A stretch of DNA of 64,000 bases. It comes from ZC4RG30 sp046347045. GTDB lineage: Bacteria; Pseudomonadota; Gammaproteobacteria; Steroidobacterales; Steroidobacteraceae. Below, piece after piece: positions 17,271-25,780 of this stretch. How positions within the stretch are numbered: position 1 is the first letter of the stretch; each line of letters begins with the position of its first letter. The stretch is from NCBI GenBank assembly GCA_046347045.1, contig JAXMGX010000007.1, positions 169,526 to 233,525 on the forward strand, given 5' to 3'. Made by a program: the position numbers and the translations under genes. The notes below the pieces were generated by a model that saw only the letters and a program-made list of their open reading frames with translations, was not told the origin of the DNA and did not search any database.

Positions 17271-18914
17271 CTAAATCGATCCGTTGGCCACGTCGTCCCA
17301 GAACAGTCGCGTTTCGCGGAAGGCATCGAGCGCGAAAGTGCTGTCCTCATCGAACAGCATGACATCGCGTCGGCGCAGCGAGTAATCCGGCCAGGGCAGC
17401 TCGCTGGTGCCGGGATCGCCCGAGCGCGCGAACTCCACCCAGGCGCGGCTCATGGCCTTGGCCACGCGATCGGCCGCGGGCACGGCGCCGGTGTACGGCT
17501 TCCAGCGCTCGCCCAGCGCGATGTCGAAGATCATCGGCAGGTCGAGCGAATGCGGCGAGCGCAGCAGACCATCCATCACCGGCGTGTTCCACATGAGCTG
17601 GTACAGCCAGGCCTTGGCATCGTTCTGCGCGGCCTTCATCTCGGCGATCATGATCGACTGACGCCGCGTGCGGTCCGACAGCATCTCGAAATAAAGCTGC
17701 GAGGGAGCGGCCAGCGGCTTGAGCTGGAAGTAGAGGTCCACGGCCGCATCGCCGGCGCGCTCGCCGATGAGCTTGCGCATGCGCGCGCGCAACCCCGCCA
17801 TGTCGAGCTTGAACGCCTCGGCATCGCCCATCATGAAAGCGGTGTTTTCCGTGGAGGTGCAGCCGACGATCAGCGGGATGTCCGCATTCATCGGATTGGC
17901 CACCGGATCGAAGGGCTGCCGCGTGACCACGCGGTTGTCGTACACCGGCGCGAAGCCGTTGGGCGCGCCCGGCAGCGCGGGTTTCTTCGACAGCTCGAAG
18001 TTCGCCGCCATCACCTGCGCCAGCGGCAGCCGCTGCAGGTCGCGCGCCTGGTTGGGTTTGAGGTTCAGCAGCGCCAGCAGCCGCTCGCTGGCACCCACGC
18101 CATCTTCCACGCTGCGCAACCGCCGCGTGGCGCCGCTCTGGATGGCCACGCGATGGAACAATCCGCGCGCCGAAGGCATGGACCACAGCGTGCATACCTT
18201 GCCGCCGCCGCCCGACTGGCCGAACACCAGCACGCGCTTGGCATCGCCGCCGAAGCGCTCGATGTTGTCCTTCACCCAATGCAGCGCCAGCTCGATGTCG
18301 AGAATGCCGACGTTGCCCGACGAGAGGAAGTCCTCGCCGCTGTCGGGCATGTGCGCATAGCCCAGCACGTTGAGGCGATGGTTCACGTTCACCACCACCA
18401 CGTCACCATGCACCGCGAGCGATGAGCCCTCGTACATGGGATTCGAGCCGGAGCCGGCGAAATAGCCGCCGCCGTGCAGCCACACCATCACCGGCCGGCG
18501 CGCATTGTCGACACCGGGCGTGTACACGGTGACGTTCAGGCAGTCTTCGGTCTCGAGGCTGCCGGCTTCACTGCCGATGCCCGACACCGCTGCGCGGCGC
18601 GAACCGGGCGGCGAAGGCACGGCCTTCGGATCGATCTGCGGCGCGATCAGCGCCTGCTTCGGCACCTCGCGGATGCCGGCCCAGGCGAGTGGAGGCTTCG
18701 GCGGCATGAAGCGGCCCGCGCCTTCGGTGCTGGCGCCGTAGGGCACGCAGAAGAACTTGTAGCCTCCGGCCACACCACGCTGTCCGCGCACCTTGCCATG
18801 GCGGGTTTCGACCACCGGCTCGGCCGGTGCAGCGGACGATGCGCCGAACGCGCGCGCGGCCGCGCCCGCAATGCCGATCGCCGCGGCGCCGGCCAGTACT
18901 TCACGTCGCTTCAT
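17271..18914 (-). CDS. Exported type B carboxylesterase
   Basis: 547 aa alpha/beta-hydrolase of the carboxylesterase/para-nitrobenzyl esterase family. The N-terminus MKRREVLAGAAAIGIAGAA is a Tat-like signal peptide. Family landmarks are EDCLNVTVYTP, the oxyanion region VWLHGGGY, and the nucleophile elbow FGQSGGGG with Ser near residue 234; the usual sequence is GESAGG, so the residues around Ser are changed. The start at 18912-18914 is preferred over an upstream in-frame ATG. It overlaps the stop of the preceding SnoaL-like gene (ATGA). Likely hydrolyses an ester in the periplasm; substrate unknown. Confidence 0.92.
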   Translation of the reverse strand: MKRREVLAGAAAIGIAGAAARAFGASSAAPAEPVVETRHGKVRGQRGVAGGYKFFCVPYGASTEGAGRFMPPKPPLAWAGIREVPKQALIAPQIDPKAVPSPPGSRRAAVSGIGSEAGSLETEDCLNVTVYTPGVDNARRPVMVWLHGGGYFAGSGSNPMYEGSSLAVHGDVVVVNVNHRLNVLGYAHMPDSGEDFLSSGNVGILDIELALHWVKDNIERFGGDAKRVLVFGQSGGGGKVCTLWSMPSARGLFHRVAIQSGATRRLRSVEDGVGASERLLALLNLKPNQARDLQRLPLAQVMAANFELSKKPALPGAPNGFAPVYDNRVVTRQPFDPVANPMNADIPLIVGCTSTENTAFMMGDAEAFKLDMAGLRARMRKLIGERAGDAAVDLYFQLKPLAAPSQLYFEMLSDRTRRQSIMIAEMKAAQNDAKAWLYQLMWNTPVMDGLLRSPHSLDLPMIFDIALGERWKPYTGAVPAADRVAKAMSRAWVEFARSGDPGTSELPWPDYSLRRRDVMLFDEDSTFALDAFRETRLFWDDVANGSI

Positions 18915-19486
18915 GGAAAGAACTCCGCGCCCGGCGGGCGCCCTGCCGTACCCCATCGTTCGGACGAATCCCAGTGCTCGGCGATCAGCCCGCTCTTGTC
19001 ATCGACGCGGAACACATCGAACCAGGTCATCTGGTAGGTCTGCTCCGGATGTTCGCGATCGCGCACCTTGCGCGCCCACATCACCATCACGATGTCGCGC
19101 TCGGCCACGATGTTGATGATGGGAAAGGCCGAAGTGGGCTTCACCTCGCGCGGCTTGCGCGAGGCGCCGATGGTGCGCATGAAGGCATCGCGCCCGGATT
19201 CCACATTGGGGTTGTGCTGGATGTATTCCGGCGCCATGAACTCCGGCGCGCGCTCCATGTGGCCGCCTTCGTAGACGATGCGCCAGAAGTCGAACACCAG
19301 CTTCTTGTTGCGCGCGAGTTTCGCGTCGGCGCTGGACAACAACGCGAGCTGATCCTTGGCCACCACCAGCGGCGCGAGCGCCTTGCCGTTCACCGACATT
19401 CCCGGCTTGGGCACGGCAGGCGCATCGGCGGCGCAAACCGCTCCCCCGGCACACAACAGCAACAGCAAGGCGATCTGGCGCATCAT
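18911..19486 (-). CDS. Secreted SnoaL/NTF2-like protein
   Basis: 191 aa with a clear signal peptide (two adjacent ATG codons at 19486 and 19483 are possible starts; cleavage near VCAAD). The mature part has the SnoaL-like pattern: KLVFDFWRIVYEGGHMERAPEFMAPEYIQHNPNV and a C-terminal VFRVDD..IAEHWD. Members are small cone-shaped isomerases, cyclases or binding proteins. It is translationally coupled to the carboxylesterase gene, suggesting the same pathway. Exact function unknown. Confidence 0.88.
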   Translation of the reverse strand: MMRQIALLLLLCAGGAVCAADAPAVPKPGMSVNGKALAPLVVAKDQLALLSSADAKLARNKKLVFDFWRIVYEGGHMERAPEFMAPEYIQHNPNVESGRDAFMRTIGASRKPREVKPTSAFPIINIVAERDIVMVMWARKVRDREHPEQTYQMTWFDVFRVDDKSGLIAEHWDSSERWGTAGRPPGAEFFP

Positions 19487-19572
19487 GACTCCCCGGCGAC
19501 CCGACTTTGATCGCTGACCTTGATTGTGCACCACCGCTGGCCCGCCGGCACAAGTAGCCATGGCAGTTGATA

Positions 19573-20490
19573 TCAACGGCGGCGACGCGCCACCTGCAGG
19601 AAGGCCTTGAACCAGGCGCGCTCCAGATCCCCTTCGCGCAGCCCGAGATGGATCTTCTTCGGCACACCATGCCGGCCCAGCCGCACCGGCGCCACCGCCA
19701 CGTGCTTCATGCGCTCCTCCACCAGCCAGCGGGGCAGCGCCCCCACGCCACGCCCGCAGGCCACCATCTCGAAGATGAGGTCGGTGGATTCGATGGTGCG
19801 GTGGGCGCGCGGCGCAATGCCTGCGGGCGTGAGGAACAGCGTGTAGATGTCGAGCCGGTCGGTATCCACCGGATAGGTGATGAGCACCTCGTCGGCGAGC
19901 TGCGCGGGCTCCACGTGCTTCAACTTCGCAAGCGGGTGCGAGCGGGGCACGACCAGCACCTGCTCGTAGTCGAACACCGGCTCGAACAGCAGGCCGGGCC
20001 GCGGCTCGGGGTCGGGCGTCACCAGCAGGTCGATTTCATGATCGCGCAGCGCGCTCAGGCCGCCGAAGCGGAAGCGCTGCTTCACGTCCACGTCCACATC
20101 CGGCCATTGCGGCAGGTACTGCGACACCACCTTCAGCAGCCATTGGTAGCAGGGATGACATTCCATGCCGATGCGCAGCGTGCCGCGCGTGCCGCGCGAC
20201 ATCTGCCTGAGGTTCGACTCGGCGTGCTCGAGCTGCGGCAGCAGGTGGTTGGCCACATCGAGCAGGTATGCCCCGGCCTCGGTGGGCTTGAGCCGGCGCC
20301 CCTCGCGCAGCCACAGCGGCGTGCCCAGCGCGCGTTCGAGCTTGCGCACGGCATGGCTGAGTGCAGATTGAGTCAAATGCAGCGCGTCGGCGGCGGCGGT
20401 CATCGAGCCCTGCCGATCGACCTCGCGCACGATCTGCAGGTGGATGCGATCCAGATCGCGGACCGGAATCCTTGCATGAATAGCTTTCAT
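19573..20490 (-). CDS. metR: LysR-family regulator, MetR-like
   Basis: 305 aa. An N-terminal LysR helix-turn-helix (AAADALHLTQSALSHAVRKLE, about residues 32-52) and an effector domain closely resembling E. coli MetR: ECHPCYQWL, DLLVTPD..PRPGL, FEPVFDYEQVLV, YPVDTDRLDIYTLFL.PAGI. MetR activates methionine-synthesis genes with homocysteine as co-effector. It is divergent from a MetE-type gene, as expected. The start codon lies inside a perfect TGAA-N5-TTCA box, so autoregulation is likely. Confidence 0.92.
   Translation of the reverse strand: MKAIHARIPVRDLDRIHLQIVREVDRQGSMTAAADALHLTQSALSHAVRKLERALGTPLWLREGRRLKPTEAGAYLLDVANHLLPQLEHAESNLRQMSRGTRGTLRIGMECHPCYQWLLKVVSQYLPQWPDVDVDVKQRFRFGGLSALRDHEIDLLVTPDPEPRPGLLFEPVFDYEQVLVVPRSHPLAKLKHVEPAQLADEVLITYPVDTDRLDIYTLFLTPAGIAPRAHRTIESTDLIFEMVACGRGVGALPRWLVEERMKHVAVAPVRLGRHGVPKKIHLGLREGDLERAWFKAFLQVARRRR
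20477..20489. promoter_or_regulatory. MetR box 1 (perfect TGAA-N5-TTCA)
   Basis: TGAA-TAGCT-TTCA exactly matches the known MetR consensus. It overlaps the start codon of metR itself and lies just upstream of, or over, the -35 region of the divergent gene. Confidence 0.75.
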
Positions 20491-20497
20491 GGATCGG

Positions 20498-20510
20498 TGA
20501 AATCATATCA
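20498..20510. promoter_or_regulatory. MetR box 2 (7/8 match)
   Basis: TGAA-ATCAT-ATCA, one mismatch to the consensus, exactly 21 bp (two helical turns) from box 1. A TATCAT hexamer (20506-20511) overlapping it could be the -10 of the methionine-synthase gene. Confidence 0.6.
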
Positions 20511-20538
20511 TTTCCATTCATGCATTACCTTGGGCAGC

Positions 20539-21699
20539 ATGGGCCCCATGAACGCCGTATCCAGTGCCCTGAACACCCCGGTCGCCACCCCCCGGCTGCC
20601 GGCCCGCCACGATCACGTGGGCAGCTTCCTGCGCCCCGCCTTCCTGCTCGAGGCCCGCGCGCGCTTCGCGCGCCGCGAGATCGGCGCCGCCGAGCTGCGC
20701 CAGGTGGAAGACCGCGCCATCGTCGAGATCGTGCGCTTCCAGCAGGAAGTGGGCCTGAAGGCGATCACCGATGGTGAATACCGCCGCGAGTTCTTCCACC
20801 TCGATTTCCTGGACCAGCTCGGCGGCGTTGCGACTACGGTGCCGGTGGTGGTCAAGCGCGCCGATGGCGGCGAGGAACTGCGTCCGCCGGTGATCCGCGT
20901 CACGGACAAGGTGCGCCATGCGCGCAACATCGAGGTGGACAATTTCCGCCATCTGAACGGCTGCCTGTGCGCGGGCTGCGTCGCCAAGGTCGCCATTCCC
21001 TCGCCCACCATGCTGCATTTCCGCGGCGGCCGTGGCGGCATCAGCGCGGAGGCGTATCCGGAGCTCGAGCCCGCCTTCTACGACGATGTGGCGCGCGCCT
21101 ACGGCGACGAACTCAAGGCGCTGTCGGCCGCGGGCTGCAGCTACGTGCAGCTCGACGACACCAACCTCGCCTACCTGTGCGACCCGAAGATGCGCGAAGC
21201 CGCCCGTGCGCGCGGCGACGACCCGAACGAACTGCCCGCCCGCTACGCGCGCTTCGTCAACAAGGTGGCTGCGCACAAGCCCGCCGGAATGCTGTTGGCC
21301 ATGCACCTGTGCCGCGGCAACTTCAAGAGCACCTTCGCGGCCAGCGGCGACTACGAGCCCGTGGCCGAGGCGCTGCTGTCACAGATGAACATCGACGCCT
21401 ACTTCCTGGAATACGACGACGCGCGCAGCGGCGACTTCCGCCCGCTGCGCTTCCTGAAGAAGGGCCGGATCGCGGTGCTGGGTCTCATCACCACCAAGAA
21501 CGGCCAGCTCGAGAAGAAGGACGACATCAAGCGTCGCATCGACGAGGCCGCGAAGTACGTGCCCATGGAACAGCTCGCGTTGTCTCCGCAATGCGGCTTT
21601 GCCAGCTCCGCCGAGGGCAATGCCATCAGCTGGGACGACCAGCGCCGCAAGCTCGAGCTGGTGGTGCAGATCGCCGATGAGGTCTGGGGCGACAAGTAA
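20539..21699 (+). CDS. Cobalamin-independent methionine synthase, catalytic-domain-only (MetE/YxjG-like)
   Basis: 386 aa, about half the length of E. coli MetE; corresponds to the C-terminal catalytic barrel only. Zinc ligands are visible: His256 and Cys258 in MHLCRGN, Glu291 in FLEYDD, Cys352 in SPQCGF, counting from ATG 20539. A second ATG at 20548 is equally possible. Transfers a methyl group to homocysteine to make methionine; such short forms may use other methyl donors. Divergent metR and two MetR boxes support a methionine role. Confidence 0.9.
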   Translation: MGPMNAVSSALNTPVATPRLPARHDHVGSFLRPAFLLEARARFARREIGAAELRQVEDRAIVEIVRFQQEVGLKAITDGEYRREFFHLDFLDQLGGVATTVPVVVKRADGGEELRPPVIRVTDKVRHARNIEVDNFRHLNGCLCAGCVAKVAIPSPTMLHFRGGRGGISAEAYPELEPAFYDDVARAYGDELKALSAAGCSYVQLDDTNLAYLCDPKMREAARARGDDPNELPARYARFVNKVAAHKPAGMLLAMHLCRGNFKSTFAASGDYEPVAEALLSQMNIDAYFLEYDDARSGDFRPLRFLKKGRIAVLGLITTKNGQLEKKDDIKRRIDEAAKYVPMEQLALSPQCGFASSAEGNAISWDDQRRKLELVVQIADEVWGDK

Positions 21700-21710
21700 A
21701 ATGGCCTAGA

Positions 21711-21741
21711 ATCACCGCCGGTGCCTTCCACCGGCGGTGAT
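21711..21741 (+). promoter_or_regulatory. 13-bp perfect inverted repeat before the acid phosphatase gene
   Basis: Stem 21711-21723 with 21729-21741, 5-base loop. The last 10 bases of the right arm recur at 21759-21768, next to the phosphatase start. It can act as terminator for the methionine-synthase transcript, although no T-run follows, or as part of a leader switch. Confidence 0.6.
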
Positions 21742-21772
21742 GCCGCCGATCCTTTCAACGGCGGTGATCCTG

Positions 21773-22651
21773 ATGCACACAGCGAAAGCCAGCGCCCTCC
21801 TCATGGCCGGACTGCTGGTTGCGTCATGCGCCAGTTCGCCCGGGAAACCCGCCGCCGGTACCGCAGCCAATGCGGCCGCCGCCGGCACGACCGCACCAGG
21901 CATGGCGCCCGCGGGAGCGCCACAACGCGCCGCGCAGGTACCCGGATATCTTCCGCCGGGCACCATCGACATGCTGCAGGTGATGCCGCCCGCACCGATG
22001 GCCGGCGATGCGCGCGACGAAGCCGACCGCCGCATCTTCCGCGAAACCCGCGCCTTCAAGGACACGCCGCGCTGGAAGATGGCCAGCGACGATGCACAGC
22101 TCGGCACCGCGCAGATGCTGCAGCAGTTCTCCTGCGCCATCGACCTCGAGCTCACGCCACAGCAGGTGCCGAAGATGGTGCTGCTGCTGCAGCGGACGAT
22201 GCGCGACGCCACGCAGGCCATGGCCGATGCCAAGGAGCGCTACCGGCGCAAGCGACCGTACCAGGTCGATAGCGGCGAAATCTGCCGCCCCGCGGCTGAA
22301 ACCAACGGCAGCTACGACTATCCCTCGGGCCACGCCACCGCCGGCTGGACCTGGGGCCTGGTGCTGGCCCAGGTGGCACCGGAACGCGCCTCGCCCATCC
22401 TGGCGCGCGCCAGGTCCATCGGCGACAGCCGCGTGGTATGCGGCGTGCACAATGCCTCGGCGGTTTCCGCCGCCCGGCTGCTGTCCGGCGAAACAGTGGC
22501 AGTGGCGTCGGCGATGCGTGAATACCAGGAGGACCTGACCGCGGCCCGCGCGGAACTTTCGGCCCTGCGCGCGGCGCCACACGCCGCGCCAACCCCGGCG
22601 CGCTGCGAAGCAGAGGCCGCACTGATCCGGTTGCCCGTACCGAGTCACTGA
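21773..22651 (+). CDS. Class A acid phosphatase lipoprotein (PAP2 superfamily)
   Basis: 292 aa. Signal peptide with lipobox VASC, then an Ala/Gly/Pro linker to about residue 60. The phosphatase signature is complete: K...RRKRPY, then YDYPSGHAT, then GDSRVVCGVHNASAV. This is the PhoN/PhoC type of non-specific acid phosphatase, acting outside the cytoplasm on phosphomonoesters. ATG at 21773 is chosen because the signal peptide begins there; in-frame ATGs at 21737 and 21740 would add an unlikely prefix overlapping the hairpin. Confidence 0.9.
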   Translation: MHTAKASALLMAGLLVASCASSPGKPAAGTAANAAAAGTTAPGMAPAGAPQRAAQVPGYLPPGTIDMLQVMPPAPMAGDARDEADRRIFRETRAFKDTPRWKMASDDAQLGTAQMLQQFSCAIDLELTPQQVPKMVLLLQRTMRDATQAMADAKERYRRKRPYQVDSGEICRPAAETNGSYDYPSGHATAGWTWGLVLAQVAPERASPILARARSIGDSRVVCGVHNASAVSAARLLSGETVAVASAMREYQEDLTAARAELSALRAAPHAAPTPARCEAEAALIRLPVPSH

Positions 22652-22703
22652 TCCCGTTGCGGGTCGCTCCCGCCGCAGGCCACTGAACTGCGCCGCGCCG
22701 CGC

Positions 22704-22709
22704 TATAGT
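22704..22709 (+). promoter_or_regulatory. -10 element giving a possibly leaderless fadE mRNA
   Basis: TATAGT ends six bases before the fadE ATG (22716), so transcription would start at or near the A of the start codon. No clear -35 is visible and no ribosome-binding site precedes the ATG. Confidence 0.45.
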
Positions 22710-22715
22710 CGCGGC

Positions 22716-25211
22716 ATGCTGCTGGCAACCCTCCTCGTCCTTGCCGTCACCGCGGCCGTCTTCGCCGTCACGCAGATCGGCGCGCTGGTCACGCTGCTGT
22801 TCGTGGTCGCCGTGCTGGTGCTGGCGTACAAGCGACTGCCGCTGCTGGCCTTCTCCATCGTCTTTTCGATCCTGTTCGTGATCTACACCTGGTTCGGCGC
22901 GCCCGGCGGCCTGTGGAAGGGGCTGCTGCTGCTGATGCTGGTGATGATGTGGCTGTTCAACATCCGGCCGCTGCGCAAGGCGCTGATCTCGCGCCCCTTC
23001 CTCAAGGCCTATCTGCGCATGCTGCCCACCATGTCCGATACCGAGCGCGATGCGCTCGAAGCCGGCGGCGTGTGGTGGGATGGGGAACTGTTCACCGGCA
23101 AGCCCGACTGGCGCAAGCTGCTCGATACGCCGGGTCCGAAGCTCACGCCCGAGGAGCAGGCCTTCCTCGACGGCCCCGCCGAACGACTCTGCGCGCTGGT
23201 GAACGACTTCGACGTCACGCACCATCGCGCCGACCTGCCGCCTGAAGCCTGGGAATTCATCAAGCGCGAGCGCTTCTGGGCGATGATCATCCCGAAGCAG
23301 TACGGCGGGCTGGGATTCGGCCGCTACGCGCAGTCGTCCATCCTCACCAAGCTCTCGAGCCGCAGCATCACGCTGGGCGTCACCGTCATGGTGCCGAACT
23401 CGCTGGGTCCCGGTGAACTGCTGGTGCACTACGGCACCGAGGAACAGAAGAACCATTACCTGCCGCGCCTGGCGCGTGGCGAGGAAATCCCCTGCTTCGG
23501 ACTCACGAGCCCGGTGGCCGGCTCCGATGCCGCTTCGATCACCGACACCGGCGTGGTCTGCCGCGGCACATGGCAGGGACGCGAGTGCGTGGGCATCCGC
23601 CTCAATTTCTCGAAGCGCTACATCACGCTCGCACCGGTGGCCACAGTGGTCGGCCTTGCCTTCCGGCTGTTCGATCCCGAGCATCTCATCGGCAGCGTCG
23701 AAGACATCGGCATCACCTGCGCGCTGATTCCGCACGACACGCCGGGCATCCGCATCGGGCGGCGGCACTTCCCGCTGAACATCCCGTTCCAGAACGGCCC
23801 CATCCAGGGCGAGAACGTGTTCATCCCGGTGGACTTCATCATCGGCGGGGTGGCGCAGGCCGGCCGCGGCTGGCGGATGCTGATCGAACAACTCACCGTC
23901 GGCCGCTGCATCTCGCTGCCCGCCAATGCCACCGGCGGTGCGATGGTGGCCACGTGGACCACGGGCGCGTACGCACGCATCCGCCGCCAGTTCGGCCTGC
24001 CGGTGGGCAAGTTCGAGGGCGTGGAGCAGGTCATCGCGCGCATCGTGGGCAACACCTACATCATGGATGCGGCCCGCAGCGTCACCACCGGCGCCATCGA
24101 TGCGGGCGAGGAGCCTGCGGTGCCCTCCGCCATCCTCAAGTCGCATCTCACCGAGATGGGGCGCGTGGTATCGGCCGATGCCATGGACGTGCATGGCGGC
24201 AAGGGCGTGATGCTCGGACCCCGCAACTATCTGGGCCGCGGCTGGCAGGCCACGCCCATCGGCATCACGGTGGAAGGCGCGAACATCCTCACGCGCAACC
24301 TCATCATCTTCGGCCAGGGCGCCATCCGCTGCCATCCCTTCGTGCTGAAGGAAATGCAGGCGGCGCGCTCGCCCGAGGGCGAGCGCAGCGTCGATGACTT
24401 CGACCGCGCGCTGTTCGGCCACATCGGCTTCACCATCTCGAACGCCGTGCGCTCCATGGTGATGGCGCTGACCTTCGCGCGCTTCGAGAGCGCGCCGGGC
24501 GAAGGCGTGGTGAAGCGCTACTACCAGCACATCGAGCGCTTCTCGGCCTCCTTCGCCTTCGCCACCGACGTGGCCATGCTGTCGCTCGGCGGTTACCTGA
24601 AGAAGAAGGAAAGCCTCTCGGCCAGGCTGGGCGACGTGCTCTCGTATCTGTATCTGGCCTCGATGGTACTCAAGCACCATCACGACAACGGCTCGCCGAA
24701 GGAAGACCTGCCGGTGGTGGAATGGGCCTGCCGCCACCTGCTGTATCGCGCGCAGGAACAGCTCCACGACCTGCTGCGCAATTTCCCCAACCGCCTGCTG
24801 GCCTGGCTGATGCGCGCGATGATCTTCCCGCGCGGCCGCACGTATTTCGCGCCGGGCGACGGCTTAAGCGCGCAGCTCGCCGAGATCGCCATGACGCCTT
24901 CCCCCACGCGCGAGCGGATGTGCCGTCATGCCTTCATCGCGCCGGTGCACGACAATCCGCTTGCCGAACTGCAAGCCGCGCTGCTGCTGTCGCAGAAGGT
25001 CGAACCCATCGAGCGCCGGCTGCGCGTCGAGGGCGTCAAGACCGGTCGCATCAAGGCGCTGGACGCCGCCGGGCAGGTGGCCGAAGGCCGCGCGCTCGGA
25101 CTGATCTCCGGTGAGGAAGCCGAGCTGCTACTCGACTATGATCGCCGGATCATGAACATCATCCACGTGGATGATTTCCTGCCTGCGGAACTGCCGGCGG
25201 GCAAACAGTGA
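22716..25211 (+). CDS. fadE: Acyl-CoA dehydrogenase FadE
   Basis: 831 aa, the length typical of gammaproteobacterial FadE. Hydrophobic N-terminus with three or so membrane segments (residues 1-85), then the acyl-CoA dehydrogenase core: FWAMIIPKQYGGLGFG, then CFGLTSPVAGSDAAS for FAD/substrate binding, VDAMDVHGGKGVMLG-like region (here ADAMDVHGGKGVMLGP), and the FadE-specific C-terminal domain. Catalyses the first step of fatty-acid beta-oxidation at the inner membrane. The DUF4399 gene follows after 29 bases. Confidence 0.96.
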   Translation: MLLATLLVLAVTAAVFAVTQIGALVTLLFVVAVLVLAYKRLPLLAFSIVFSILFVIYTWFGAPGGLWKGLLLLMLVMMWLFNIRPLRKALISRPFLKAYLRMLPTMSDTERDALEAGGVWWDGELFTGKPDWRKLLDTPGPKLTPEEQAFLDGPAERLCALVNDFDVTHHRADLPPEAWEFIKRERFWAMIIPKQYGGLGFGRYAQSSILTKLSSRSITLGVTVMVPNSLGPGELLVHYGTEEQKNHYLPRLARGEEIPCFGLTSPVAGSDAASITDTGVVCRGTWQGRECVGIRLNFSKRYITLAPVATVVGLAFRLFDPEHLIGSVEDIGITCALIPHDTPGIRIGRRHFPLNIPFQNGPIQGENVFIPVDFIIGGVAQAGRGWRMLIEQLTVGRCISLPANATGGAMVATWTTGAYARIRRQFGLPVGKFEGVEQVIARIVGNTYIMDAARSVTTGAIDAGEEPAVPSAILKSHLTEMGRVVSADAMDVHGGKGVMLGPRNYLGRGWQATPIGITVEGANILTRNLIIFGQGAIRCHPFVLKEMQAARSPEGERSVDDFDRALFGHIGFTISNAVRSMVMALTFARFESAPGEGVVKRYYQHIERFSASFAFATDVAMLSLGGYLKKKESLSARLGDVLSYLYLASMVLKHHHDNGSPKEDLPVVEWACRHLLYRAQEQLHDLLRNFPNRLLAWLMRAMIFPRGRTYFAPGDGLSAQLAEIAMTPSPTRERMCRHAFIAPVHDNPLAELQAALLLSQKVEPIERRLRVEGVKTGRIKALDAAGQVAEGRALGLISGEEAELLLDYDRRIMNIIHVDDFLPAELPAGKQ

Positions 25212-25240
25212 CTGCCGCACGCTCAACCCTGGAGACCCGC

Positions 25241-25720
25241 ATGAACCGCAACGCCTCCGCATCCCTTGCGACCCTCGCCTTCGCCTCGATCGCCTTTGGC
25301 GCCGCTGCACTCGCGCAGGCGCCGGCACCGCAGGCCGGTGCGGCTCCGGCCGCGCTGCCGCGCACCGCTTCGCCGGCCGGCGCGAAGGTCTACATCATCA
25401 GCCCCAAGGACGGCGCCACGATCAAAGGCCCCGTCACCGTGGTGTTCGGTCTTGCAGGCATGGGCGTCGCACCCGCGGGCGTGCAGGTGGAGAACACGGG
25501 GCACCATCACCTGCTGATCGACACCGACCTGCCCAAGGACCTGGGCGTCCCGCTGCCGGCCACCGACGCCATCCGCCATTTCGGCAAGGGTCAGACCGAG
25601 ACCACGCTGACACTGCCGCCGGGCAAGCACACGCTGCAGCTCGTGCTGGGCGACCACCTGCATATTCCGTTCAACCCGGTAGTGGCCTCGCCGAAGATCA
25701 CGATCACCGTTTCGCCGTAA
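25241..25720 (+). CDS. DUF4399 secreted protein
   Basis: 159 aa with a signal peptide cleaved near ALAQA, then a DUF4399 domain: VYIISPKDGATIKGPVTVVFGLAGMGV, GHHHLLIDTDLP, TLTLPPGKHTLQLVLGDH. Clustered His residues (GHHHLL, DHLHIP) hint at metal binding, but no function is established. ATG at 25241 (after GGAGACCCGC) is preferred to an upstream GTG at 25208 that overlaps fadE. A terminator follows. Confidence 0.88.
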   Translation: MNRNASASLATLAFASIAFGAAALAQAPAPQAGAAPAALPRTASPAGAKVYIISPKDGATIKGPVTVVFGLAGMGVAPAGVQVENTGHHHLLIDTDLPKDLGVPLPATDAIRHFGKGQTETTLTLPPGKHTLQLVLGDHLHIPFNPVVASPKITITVSP

Positions 25721-25733
25721 ACTGCGCCGCCCC

Positions 25734-25768
25734 GGGGCGCGACGCCGCTGGCCGCGCCCCTCATTTTT
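25734..25768 (+). terminator. Rho-independent terminator after the DUF4399 gene
   Basis: 8-bp GC stem (25734-25741 with 25753-25760), 11-base loop, then TCATTTTT. It separates fadE/DUF4399 from gspA. Confidence 0.8.
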
Positions 25769-25780
25769 CGAAAAGCACTG

